64,000 nt of DNA from Nocardioides oceani. GTDB taxonomy: Bacteria; Actinomycetota; Actinomycetes; Propionibacteriales; Nocardioidaceae. Shown here piece after piece: positions 13,632-21,290 of the stretch (the first letter of the stretch is position 1; each line of letters starts with the position of its first letter). The stretch is from positions 1 through 64,000 of the forward strand of contig NZ_JAUHJQ010000013.1 of NCBI RefSeq assembly GCF_030412965.1, given 5' to 3'. The position numbers and the translations under genes are program-made. Below the pieces are notes generated by a model that was not told the DNA's origin, did no database searches, and saw nothing but the letters and a program-made list of their open reading frames with translations.

Positions 13632-16151
13632 GTGACCCGCCCGCTGCCGTCCGGGACGGTGACGTTGCTGTTCACCGACATCGAGGGTTCCACGCGGCTG
13701 CTCGAGCAGGCGCGCGACGCGTACGGCGGCCTGCTGGCCGAGCACCGTCGGGTGCTGCGCGCGGTGTGGGCCGCGCACCGCGGGGTCGAGGTCGACACGC
13801 AGGGCGACGCGTTCCTCGTGGCGTTCGCCGACCCGCGCGACGCGCTCGCGGCCGCGGCCGGCGCGGTGCGGAACCTGGCCGCGCACGCCTGGGGCGGCCA
13901 CCCGCCGGTGAGGGTCCGCATCGGCGTGCACACCGGCACCCCGGAGACGGGTGAGGAGGGTTACTGGGGCCCGGACGTGCACTACGGCGCCCGACTGGGC
14001 GCAGCCGCCCACGGCGGCCAGGTGCTGGTCAGCGCCACGACGGCAGCCCTGGTCCGCGACGGCGCGCTCGTGGCCCTGGGCGCGCACGCGTTCAAGGACT
14101 TCCCGGCGCCCGCCGAGGTGCACCAGCTGGTCGTCGACGGGGCGGGGCCGGCGGCCTTCCCGACGCCGCGGTGGCTCGCGACCGAGCGGCACCGGCTGCC
14201 ACGGGCGGCGGCCCCCCTCGTGGGCCGGGAGACCGAGGTGGCCGAGGTCGCGGCGCTGCTGGCTGACCGCAGCCTCGTGACGGTGGTCGGGCCCGGCGGC
14301 TCGGGCAAGACCAGGCTCGCGGTCGAGGTCGCGCACCGCGTGGCCGACCGGCACGAGGACGCGTGGTTCGTGCTCCTGGAGAGCGTCGCGGCCCACGACG
14401 AGGTCGAGTCCGCGGTGGCCCGGGCGCTCGGGCTGGCGGACTCCGGGGCGGAGGGCCGCGTCGCGGCGTACCTCGCCGACCGCTCCGCGGTCCTCGTCCT
14501 CGACAACCTCGAGCACGTCCTCGACGCCGCGCCCCTGGTCGGCGCGATCGCGGCGGCCGGCCCGGACGTCCGCGTGCTGGTCACGAGCCAGGCCCCGCTC
14601 CGGGTGGCCGGCGAGCAGGTGGTGCGGCTCGGCCCGCTCGAGGACGGACCGGCGCTGCGCCTGCTGCTCGACCGGGCCGCCGACGCCGGCGTGGCGCTCG
14701 ACCCGGAGGACCCGGTGGAGGCCGGGCGGCTGCGGGAGCTGGCCGACCGGCTGGAGGGGATGCCCTTGGCCATCGAGCTCGCCGCGCCGCGGCTCGCCAT
14801 CGCCGGGCCCGGCGGGCTGCTGCGCCAGCTCGACCGCAGCCTCGACGCCCTCGGCACCGGTCGCCGTGACCTCCCGGAGCGCCAACGAGGCCTGCGCGCC
14901 GTGCTCGACTGGTCCTGCGGCCTGCTCGGGGAGGCCGAGCGCGACCTGCTCGCCGGGCTGTCGGCCTTCGGCGCCGACGTCGACCCGGAGGCGGTCGAGG
15001 ACGCCTTCCCGGGCGCCTTCGACGGGCTGGTGACGCTGGTCGACGTGGGTCTCGTCCGCCGCCGGGCGGACCGCAGGCTCGCGCTCCGCCCGCCCGTGAG
15101 GAGGTACGCCGCCGGCCTGGTCGGTCCGGAGCGTCTGGCCGAGCAGCACCGCGCGGTCGTGCGGGCCTTGGCCGACCTGGCCGGCCGGTTCGAGGCCCGC
15201 TGGCTCATCGAGGCCGCGACCGGCCACCGGGTCCTCGGTCCCGAGGAGGCGAACATCCTCGCCGCGCTGGAGTGGTCCCGCGACCATGACCCGGACGGGC
15301 ACGCCGACCTCGTCGCCGCGGCCGGCTGGTGGACCACCCACCAGAACCTCGGCCGGGTCGCCCGCGGGCACGCCGACCTCGCGCTCGCGCGGACCACCGA
15401 CCCGCTGCTCCGAGCGCGCCTGCTCCAGGCCCGCGGGACCATGGCGCTCGACGAGAGCGACCCGGGTCCGTGCCTGGCCGCGGCGGAGGCCTGGGCCGAG
15501 CAGGACGACGTCGTCCGAGAGGTGCTGAGCCTCGCCTACGGCGCCAACCTGCTCGTCCACGCCGGCGACGCGCCGCGAGCCCTCGAGGTGTCCGAGCGGG
15601 CGCTCCGGCTCGCCGTCGAGGGATGCCCCGACGACCGGCTCGTCTGGTGGGCGGCGGCAGACATGCACGGGCAGTCGCTGATGGCGGTGGGCCGCCGCGA
15701 GGAGGCGCGGGCGCTGGCGGCCGAGTCGACGGCGTACCTCGACGCCGTGGGGGACGACGACCCCTGGCGGCGCTTCTTCGGCGCCACCTTCGCCGCCGAC
15801 CTCGCCGTCGTCGAGGGCGACCCGGCGACGGCGCTGCCGCTCTACGCCCGGTGCATCGAGTTCATCGGCGTGGTCCGGTCCCTCAGCGGCCAGCTGCTCC
15901 AGGCCGCTGGGGTCGCCGAGTGCCTACTCGCCCTGGGCCGGGCCGAGGACGGCGCCCTGGCCCTCGCGCTGTGCCAGCACGTCGACCGCGAGCTGGGCCA
16001 CCCGATCCCCACGATGCTGGGGCCCTACCTCGCCGACCTCGCGGGCCGGGCCGACACCGCCCTGGTCGCCGGCCACCGGACCGTCCTGCGCGGGTGGACC
16101 GTCGAGGCGGCCCTCGCCGAGGTCGTCCGCATCGCCCGCTCGCCCGACTGA
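13632..16151 (+). CDS. Class III adenylate/guanylate cyclase fused to a STAND-type ATPase (839 aa)
   Basis: Residues 5-170 are a cyclase homology domain. Metal-binding Asp is in LFTDIEGSTRLL (D16) and QGDAFL (D59), and GPDVHYGARLGAAAHGG holds the transition-state Arg. From about residue 195 follows an NB-ARC/STAND ATPase with a P-loop VVGPGGSGKTRLA and Walker B VLVLDNLEHVL. The C-terminal 400 residues look like helical repeats. Many relatives end in a LuxR HTH; this one ends VRIARSPD with no HTH. It probably makes cAMP in response to a signal sensed by the ATPase and repeat region. GTG 13632 is leaderless. Confidence 0.88.
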   Translation: MTRPLPSGTVTLLFTDIEGSTRLLEQARDAYGGLLAEHRRVLRAVWAAHRGVEVDTQGDAFLVAFADPRDALAAAAGAVRNLAAHAWGGHPPVRVRIGVHTGTPETGEEGYWGPDVHYGARLGAAAHGGQVLVSATTAALVRDGALVALGAHAFKDFPAPAEVHQLVVDGAGPAAFPTPRWLATERHRLPRAAAPLVGRETEVAEVAALLADRSLVTVVGPGGSGKTRLAVEVAHRVADRHEDAWFVLLESVAAHDEVESAVARALGLADSGAEGRVAAYLADRSAVLVLDNLEHVLDAAPLVGAIAAAGPDVRVLVTSQAPLRVAGEQVVRLGPLEDGPALRLLLDRAADAGVALDPEDPVEAGRLRELADRLEGMPLAIELAAPRLAIAGPGGLLRQLDRSLDALGTGRRDLPERQRGLRAVLDWSCGLLGEAERDLLAGLSAFGADVDPEAVEDAFPGAFDGLVTLVDVGLVRRRADRRLALRPPVRRYAAGLVGPERLAEQHRAVVRALADLAGRFEARWLIEAATGHRVLGPEEANILAALEWSRDHDPDGHADLVAAAGWWTTHQNLGRVARGHADLALARTTDPLLRARLLQARGTMALDESDPGPCLAAAEAWAEQDDVVREVLSLAYGANLLVHAGDAPRALEVSERALRLAVEGCPDDRLVWWAAADMHGQSLMAVGRREEARALAAESTAYLDAVGDDDPWRRFFGATFAADLAVVEGDPATALPLYARCIEFIGVVRSLSGQLLQAAGVAECLLALGRAEDGALALALCQHVDRELGHPIPTMLGPYLADLAGRADTALVAGHRTVLRGWTVEAALAEVVRIARSPD

Positions 16152-16154
16152 GGC

Positions 16155-16201
16155 GTTGTGTCGTCCGGCCGACGGAACGTCGCCCCTCGACGCAGCAGGG
16201 T
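16155..16201 (+). promoter_or_regulatory. Operator B upstream of the repeat-motif peptide
   Basis: GTTGTGTCGTCCGGCCGACGG starts at 16155; its 16-bp core (16159-16174) is the inverse-orientation twin of operator C. A CAGGGT box at 16196-16201 would place transcription start near 16208, 41.5 bp from the core centre. It begins 4 bp after the cyclase stop codon. Confidence 0.5.
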
Positions 16202-16248
16202 GGGGTCACCGGCCCGGCAGGGGCCACCACCCACCTTGGAGGCGCACC

Positions 16249-16392
16249 ATGCACGAGCAGCCGAACGAGCCGATCGGGGACCTCGCCACCGACGAGGACG
16301 TCGAGGCCCACCGGTACAAGAACCGCCCGCTCGTCGAGGAGGACCCGGACGGCGAGGACGTCGAGGGCCACCGGTACAAGAACCGGCCCTGA
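16249..16392 (+). CDS. Small protein with two copies of an EDVExHRYKNRP motif (47 aa)
   Basis: A 47-residue hydrophilic protein: MHEQPNEPIGDLATD, then DVEAHRYKNRP, a short acidic linker LVEEDPDGE, and DVEGHRYKNRP at the extreme C-terminus. The duplicated 11-mer is nearly identical at DNA level as well. A GGAGG lies 8 nt before ATG 16249. It is a separate unit, with operator B in front and a strong terminator behind. Repeated short motifs of this kind occur in modified-peptide precursors and in protein-binding linear motifs, but no modification enzyme is adjacent. Function unknown. Confidence 0.7.
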   Translation: MHEQPNEPIGDLATDEDVEAHRYKNRPLVEEDPDGEDVEGHRYKNRP

Positions 16393-16417
16393 CCGCAGCG
16401 CACGCGCCGGCACCACC

Positions 16418-16457
16418 GAGGGGCCGGGACACGGGGGGACCCGTGTCCCGGCCCCTC
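16418..16457. terminator. Perfect 18-bp stem-loop terminator
   Basis: GAGGGGCCGGGACACGGG (16418-16435) pairs perfectly with CCCGTGTCCCGGCCCCTC (16440-16457) around a GGGA tetraloop, just after the peptide gene. No U-tract follows, as usual in actinobacteria. Confidence 0.85.
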
Positions 16458-16486
16458 GTGCGTGCCCGCGTGCTTGACTGCCGTCC

Positions 16487-17149
16487 GTGGACTGGCCGCT
16501 CCTGGGATCGCTGGCGGGCGACGAGCGCGCGGCCGTGCTCGACGCGACACGCCGGCGCAGCTTCGCCCGCGGCGAGGTCGTGTTCCACGAGGCGGACCCC
16601 TCGACCAGCCTGCACCTGGTCGTCTCCGGCCACCTCGCGGTCCGCGTGTCCACCGCCGACGGCTCGACCGCGCTGCTCAACGTGCTGAGCGCGGGCGACA
16701 CCTTCGGGGAGCTCTCGCTCCTGGAGTCCGCCGGCGCGCCGACCCGGTCCGCGACCGTCGCCTGCCTGGACGCCGTCGAGACCCGTGTGCTGCCCGCCGC
16801 AGCCTTCCGCGCCCTGTGCGAGGAGCACCCCGCGGTGCAGGGCTGGCTGTCCGCGCTGCTCGCGCAACGGGTCCGCGAGCTCAGCGAACGGGTCCGCGAC
16901 CTGATGTTCGTCCCGCTCGACCGCCGGGTCCACCGGGCGCTGCTCGAGCTCGCGGAGAAGTACGACGACGGGCGTCGCCCCACGGTCGTGCCGCTCACCC
17001 AGGAGCACCTCGCCGACTACGTCGGCGGCACCCGCCCCTCGGTCAACCAGGTGCTCCAGCGCCTCGTCGCCGACGCCGTGGTCGGGCTGGGCCGCGGCCG
17101 GGTCCTCATCGAGGACCCCGCCGCGCTGCACCGGCTCGCGGCCGGCTGA
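16487..17149 (+). CDS. Crp/Fnr-family transcription regulator (220 aa)
   Basis: N-terminal cNMP-binding domain (residues 1-120) with FHEADPSTSLHLVVSGHLAV and the cassette GDTFGELSLLESAGAPTRSATV, which keeps Glu and Arg-Ser. A dimerisation helix carries LLAQRVRELSERVRDL. The winged HTH has LTQEHLADYVGGTRPSVNQVLQ. Against E. coli Crp's SRETVGR recognition helix this reads TRPSVNQ: the Arg is kept, but the Glu and the second Arg are replaced by Pro and Gln, predicting a site other than TGTGA. GTG 16487 follows TTGACT (16474-16479) and is probably leaderless. It is a candidate to bind operators A, B and C. Confidence 0.88.
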   Translation: MDWPLLGSLAGDERAAVLDATRRRSFARGEVVFHEADPSTSLHLVVSGHLAVRVSTADGSTALLNVLSAGDTFGELSLLESAGAPTRSATVACLDAVETRVLPAAAFRALCEEHPAVQGWLSALLAQRVRELSERVRDLMFVPLDRRVHRALLELAEKYDDGRRPTVVPLTQEHLADYVGGTRPSVNQVLQRLVADAVVGLGRGRVLIEDPAALHRLAAG

Positions 17150-17205
17150 GCCGGGGCCCGACCGCACACCGAACGACGCGACCGGCGGGGGCCGCGCCCG
17201 GGCGC

Positions 17206-18009
17206 TCAGGGCCGCGCGTTGTCGCACGCGGCGTGCAGCAGCGCCTTGACCTGGTAGGCGTTCAGCCCCGGGTGCCGGGCCCGGACCAGCGCGGCCATGC
17301 CGGCGACGTGGGGCGCGGCGAAGCTGTTGCCCGTCGCGACGATCGACCCGCCGTCGGCCCAGGCGACGTCGACGTCGGTGCCGTGCGCGGCGAAGTCGAC
17401 GGGCGGGCACGGGTTCGCGGTCAGCCCCCACGGGTCGTGGTCGCGCCGCGAGGCGACCGAGACCACGGACGCGAACTCCGCGGGGTACGTCGGCCCCGGG
17501 ACGTTGTTGGCCGCGCACACGAGCACCACCCCGGCGTGGTGCGCGAGGTCGGCCACCTCGTGGAGCGGGGCCTGCCAGGCGGGGCTGCGGCTGGACAGGC
17601 TGAGGTTGACCACGTCCATCCCGTGCTCGACGGCCCACGCGATGCCGGCCACCAGCATCGCCCCGCGCCCCTTCAAGTTGGGGCCGAGCACCCGGACGCT
17701 GTGCAGCGACACCTCGGGTGCGATCGAGCGGATGATCCCGGCGCACGCCGTGCCGTGGCCGACCAGGTCCTCGTGCGGGCCCGGCACACGACGTACGCCG
17801 TCGGGCTCGTCGAGGTCGACCTCCATCGCCACCCACCCGTCCACGCCGCCGACGCGGGGGTGGTCGGCGTCGATCCCGGAGTCGACGACGGCGACCTTCA
17901 CCCCGGCGCCGGTCGACCCGCCCCAGGCATGGGTGCGGGCGTCCTCGGTCGCCAGGGCGAGCGCCCGGACGGGCGCCGCGGCCCCGAAGGACCAGGCGAC
18001 CTCGCTCAC
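17206..18009 (-). CDS. Small intracellular-type S8 (subtilisin) serine peptidase (267 aa)
   Basis: Complete catalytic triad: Asp43 in VAVVDSGIDADHP, His85 in LVGHGTACAG, and Ser229 in GNSFAAPHVAGMAA, with the oxyanion Asn in VCAANN. No signal peptide or propeptide is present, and the protein is short, so cytoplasmic action without autoprocessing is likely. GTG 18009 overlaps the TGA of the GAF gene, making it the last gene of an MFS-GAF-protease operon. Substrate unknown; proximity to cNMP-binding proteins suggests regulated proteolysis, which is inference. Confidence 0.88.
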   Translation of the reverse strand: MSEVAWSFGAAAPVRALALATEDARTHAWGGSTGAGVKVAVVDSGIDADHPRVGGVDGWVAMEVDLDEPDGVRRVPGPHEDLVGHGTACAGIIRSIAPEVSLHSVRVLGPNLKGRGAMLVAGIAWAVEHGMDVVNLSLSSRSPAWQAPLHEVADLAHHAGVVLVCAANNVPGPTYPAEFASVVSVASRRDHDPWGLTANPCPPVDFAAHGTDVDVAWADGGSIVATGNSFAAPHVAGMAALVRARHPGLNAYQVKALLHAACDNARP

Positions 18010-18524
18010 CCGTGGTCCTCCACGACGGCGTCGAGGAGCCGGACCGCGAGCCGGCTGGCAGCAGGCCCCGCCGCGGAGACGGCGGCGGCCGCACGGGCGA
18101 GCGCGCCGGTCACGGGGCTGGTCGTGGCCCCGGCGACGAGACCGGCGACCAGGTCCACCAGCGCGAGCCGGGGCGGCCCCTCGGGGTCGAGGACCTCGAG
18201 CACGCCGGCCACGCCGCCGTCGGGGCGCAGCAGCGGGGAGGCCAGCACGGTGGTGGGGACGTACGCCGTGGACTCGGCCGCCGCGCGGTCGAAGCGGCGG
18301 TCGGCGGAGACGTCGGCGACGGCGATCGACTGCCCGGTGAGCACCGCCCAGCCGGCCAGCCCACGGCCGACCGGCAGCTCGAGGCCGACCACGGCCGTGG
18401 CACCGGCCCCGTCGGCCGCGACGAAGACGAGCCGCTCGCCCGCGGGGTCGAGCAGCGCGCAGGAGCAGGCAGCGGCGGCGCACGCCTCGCGCACGGTGGC
18501 GACGACATGCTGCAGGTCGGTCAT
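18006..18524 (-). CDS. GAF-domain protein (172 aa)
   Basis: A single GAF domain fills residues 5-130: CSCALLDPAGERLVFVAADG, VGRGLAGWAVLTGQSIAVAD, and AYVPTTVLASPLLRPDGGVAGVLEVLD. The C-terminal 50 residues are Ala-rich helices. No output domain is visible, so it would act as a ligand or redox sensor for a partner. The cysteines ACSC near residues 20-22 might bind metal or be redox active. ATG 18524 overlaps the upstream transporter TGA, and its stop overlaps the protease GTG, so all three are co-translated. Confidence 0.82.
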   Translation of the reverse strand: MTDLQHVVATVREACAAAACSCALLDPAGERLVFVAADGAGATAVVGLELPVGRGLAGWAVLTGQSIAVADVSADRRFDRAAAESTAYVPTTVLASPLLRPDGGVAGVLEVLDPEGPPRLALVDLVAGLVAGATTSPVTGALARAAAAVSAAGPAASRLAVRLLDAVVEDHG

Positions 18525-20188
18525 GCGGTCTCCCGTAGGGGGTCGAGGAGGGGGCCGTGCGTGCTGCGGGCCAGCCGCAGCGCGGCGCGGGACAACAGGG
18601 CGGGGGAGGGGGCGGTGCGGGTGAGGGCGTCGCGGAAGGCCGGGCCGTCGATGCGCAGGAGCACGGTCGTCGTCGCGGTGGCGACGGTGGCGGTGCGTGG
18701 CCGGTGGTGCAGCAGCCCGATCTCGCCGAAGTGGTCGCCCTCGCCGAGCATCGGCATCGTGCGGGTCCCCGTCGCGTCGTCCACGCCGACCGACAGCCGG
18801 CCGGCGAGCACGACGTAGAGGGCATCGGCGCGGTCGCCCTGGCGGACCACCAGCTGACCCGGCTCCAGCGACATCCGCAGGGCACCGCGCGCCAGCTGCT
18901 CGAGCGCCCCGGCGGGCAGCGCCTCGAACAGGTCGCACGCGGCGAGCGCCTCGACCCGGTCGTCGGCGGGCGCGTCGGCGTCGGCGTCGGCGAGCCGCAG
19001 CAGCGGCCATGCGAGCAGGCACGCCACCGACGTGCCCAGCCCGGCCACCCACAGGGCCCCCTCGAGTCCGAGCCCGGCGACCAGCAGCGGGGCGGCGAGC
19101 GACCCCACGAGGACCGCGCCGAGGAGCAGGCTCTCGAAGGCACCGGAGACCCGGGCCAGCACCTGTTGGGGCAGCGAGCGCTGCAGCGCGGTGAGCGCCA
19201 GCACGTCGACGACGACCGTGCCGGCGCCGCGCACGACCATCGCCGCCACCGCGGCGGCCGGCTCGGCGAGGAGCACCAGCACGACGAGGGGGAGGAAGTA
19301 GGCCACCAGGCCGACCACGATGACCGGCGCCAGGCGTGCCCGTCGCTCGGCCCAGGGCACGAGCGCGGCCCCCAGCACGCCGCCGAGGCCGAGGCCCGCG
19401 AAGAGCAGCCCGACCCCCTCGGCGCCGGTGCCGAGCAGCTCGTCGGCGGCGCCCACGAGCAGGACCGAGTCCAGCCCGTAGCCGACCGTGGCCAGCACGC
19501 TGCACCCGACGAGCACCGTCACGGGGGTCGAGGACACGATCGCCCGGACCCCGGCCCCCAGCTGGCCGAGCACGCCGACGGTCCCGCCCTCGGTGACGTC
19601 CTCGGCGCCGCTCCGGATGCGCACCGCGCCCATGGCCGCCGCCGACAGCAGGAACGAGGCGGCGTTGACGGCGACCGCCTCCGGAGGACCTGCGACCGCC
19701 AGCAGCAGCCCGGCCAGCGCCGGGCCGAGGACGACGGTGACGTTGTCGACCACGCTGCGCAGCGCGTTCGCGGCGGCCAGGTCGCTCTCGCCGACCACGA
19801 GCGGGGTCAAGCCCACGGCCGCCGGTTCGTAGGCCGTCCCCACCACCGAGGTCAGGCCGGCCACGGCGACCACGACCGCCACCGGGGCGCCGAGGGCGAG
19901 CAGCGCGGCGTTGCCGGCGACCAGGACCGCCAGCGCCAGGTCCAGGCCGACCATCAGGCGCACCTTCTCGACGCGGTCGGCCACCACCCCGGCGTACGGG
20001 CTCAGGAGCAGGGCGGGCAGGAACCGGCAGGCCGTGGCCGCCGCCACCCAACCGAGGGAGCCGGTGACGTCGTGGACCCAGACGCCGAGCGCGACCGTGT
20101 ACGCCCAGCCGCCGATGTCGGACAGCGTGAAGGCCGCCATGAGCAGGCGGAAGTCGCGATGGCGCAGCGGCACGAGGAGGGTGGGCAC
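18521..20188 (-). CDS. Second MFS transporter fused to a C-terminal cyclic nucleotide-binding domain (555 aa)
   Basis: Paralogue in architecture of the 11850-13550 protein. Twelve hydrophobic helices (residues 1 to about 410) start LLVPLRHRDFRLLMAAFTLS. A cNMP-binding domain follows: LEQLARGALRMSLEPGQLVV, ALYVVLAGRLSVGV and GDHFGEIGLLHHRPRTATV, keeping Glu and Arg. GTG 20188 is leaderless: CACGCT (20200-20195) lies 6 nt upstream. Operator C is centred exactly 41.5 bp before the GTG. It is the first gene of an operon with the GAF protein and the S8 peptidase. Confidence 0.88.
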   Translation of the reverse strand: MPTLLVPLRHRDFRLLMAAFTLSDIGGWAYTVALGVWVHDVTGSLGWVAAATACRFLPALLLSPYAGVVADRVEKVRLMVGLDLALAVLVAGNAALLALGAPVAVVVAVAGLTSVVGTAYEPAAVGLTPLVVGESDLAAANALRSVVDNVTVVLGPALAGLLLAVAGPPEAVAVNAASFLLSAAAMGAVRIRSGAEDVTEGGTVGVLGQLGAGVRAIVSSTPVTVLVGCSVLATVGYGLDSVLLVGAADELLGTGAEGVGLLFAGLGLGGVLGAALVPWAERRARLAPVIVVGLVAYFLPLVVLVLLAEPAAAVAAMVVRGAGTVVVDVLALTALQRSLPQQVLARVSGAFESLLLGAVLVGSLAAPLLVAGLGLEGALWVAGLGTSVACLLAWPLLRLADADADAPADDRVEALAACDLFEALPAGALEQLARGALRMSLEPGQLVVRQGDRADALYVVLAGRLSVGVDDATGTRTMPMLGEGDHFGEIGLLHHRPRTATVATATTTVLLRIDGPAFRDALTRTAPSPALLSRAALRLARSTHGPLLDPLRETA

Positions 20189-20221
20189 GCCCCGAGCGTG
20201 CGCCCTCCCGGCCGGGAGTTC

Positions 20222-20260
20222 CGTCGGACCGGCGACACAACCGGCGACACAACCGGCGAC
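20222..20260 (-). promoter_or_regulatory. Operator C with extra tandem half-sites
   Basis: On the plus strand CGTCGGACCGGCGACA (20222-20237) plus CAAC matches operator B read in reverse at all but a few central bases. The half GGCGACACAACC is repeated in tandem (20231-20242 and 20243-20254), and a third GGCGAC follows. Its centre, 20229.5, is 41.5 bp upstream of the leaderless start at 20188. Confidence 0.55.
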
Positions 20261-20267
20261 CCGGCGG

Positions 20268-21182
20268 TCAGCCGACGTCCGGGACGACGAGCACCGGGCA
20301 GGTGGCGTGCTCGAGGACGGCGACGCCGACCGAGCCGCGGAGCATTGCGGTGACCGGACCGCTGCGGTGGTGGCCGACCACGACGAGGTCGCGGACGGCG
20401 GACTCGCGGCCGAGGACCTCCTCCGCGAGCCCGCGCGCCAGCTCGACGACGACGGACACGTCGGGGAACTTCTCCGACATCCCGGCGACGCTCTCGGCCA
20501 CCACGCGGCGCAGCTCGTCGGTGTCGGCGGTCGGCACCGGCACGACGTGGGCGGGCGTGGTCGCGGCGACGACGTCCCAGAAGCAGTGCACGACCGTGAG
20601 CGGCAGGCGGCGTGCCGACGCGTGGCGGTACGCCGCCTCGAGGGCCGGCCGCGAGCGCTCGGTGCCGTCGACCCCCACGACCACGCCGTGGCGCTCGGTG
20701 TCGGGCGCGCCGGGCCGGACCACGACGACCTGGCCCCGGGCGTGCCGGGCGACCGCGACGCCCACCGAGCCGAGGAGGAGGCTGCTGACCGGTCCGCGAC
20801 CGTGGGAGCCGACGACCACGGTCTCGGCGACCGCGGTCGCGGCGATGAGCGCCTCACGCGGGTCGACGAGGCGCAGGACCTCGACGACCTCGACGGTCGG
20901 GTGGCTGGTGCGGACCTCGGCGGCGGTGCGGGCGAGCAGGTCGTGTCCGGCGGCCTCGATGTCGCGGGTGACCTCGGTGGGGTCGACGGCCATCGACGTC
21001 AGCCACATGCTCGTGGTGGGGCTCAGTGGGTCCGCGGCGTGCAGCAGCACGAGCCGGCGGCCCTCGAGGGCGGCCTGGTCGGCGGCCCAGGTGACGGCCT
21101 CGGCCGCACAGGCGGAGCCGTCGACGCCGACGACGATGCTGCCGGCGGGGACCTCGGTGCGGGTGGTGGTGTTCTCGTCCAT
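20268..21182 (-). CDS. Universal stress protein with two UspA domains (304 aa)
   Basis: Tandem UspA folds, residues about 14-150 and 160-304. Each has the ATP-binding pattern G-x2-G-x9-G-S: VVGSHGRGPVSSLLLGSVG in the first and VVGHHRSGPVTAMLRGSVG in the second. Two-domain ATP-binding Usp proteins are typical members of the mycobacterial DosR regulon. ATG 21182 appears leaderless with GAGCGT (21194-21189). DevR-type boxes are centred 43.5 and 66.5 bp upstream and are shared with the divergent PPOX gene. Confidence 0.9.
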   Translation of the reverse strand: MDENTTTRTEVPAGSIVVGVDGSACAAEAVTWAADQAALEGRRLVLLHAADPLSPTTSMWLTSMAVDPTEVTRDIEAAGHDLLARTAAEVRTSHPTVEVVEVLRLVDPREALIAATAVAETVVVGSHGRGPVSSLLLGSVGVAVARHARGQVVVVRPGAPDTERHGVVVGVDGTERSRPALEAAYRHASARRLPLTVVHCFWDVVAATTPAHVVPVPTADTDELRRVVAESVAGMSEKFPDVSVVVELARGLAEEVLGRESAVRDLVVVGHHRSGPVTAMLRGSVGVAVLEHATCPVLVVPDVG

Positions 21183-21218
21183 GGCTCCACGCTCCCGCGG
21201 GCCGGTGGTCCGTGCCCA

Positions 21219-21255
21219 CGGGCGGACGACCCGGACGTGGCGGGACCAAAGACCC
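21219..21255. promoter_or_regulatory. Tandem DevR (DosR) boxes between usp and PPOX genes
   Basis: GGGACCAAAGACCC at 21242-21255 fits GGGAC-N4-GTCCC with one central change; a weaker CGGGCGGACGACCC lies at 21219-21232. Centres are 42.5 and 65.5 bp from ATG 21291 (plus), and 43.5 and 66.5 bp from ATG 21182 (minus), so one pair can serve both directions. Confidence 0.6.
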
Positions 21256-21290
21256 GGGAGCCGCCGGCGTCGCGGTGCGAGGATCGGCCC

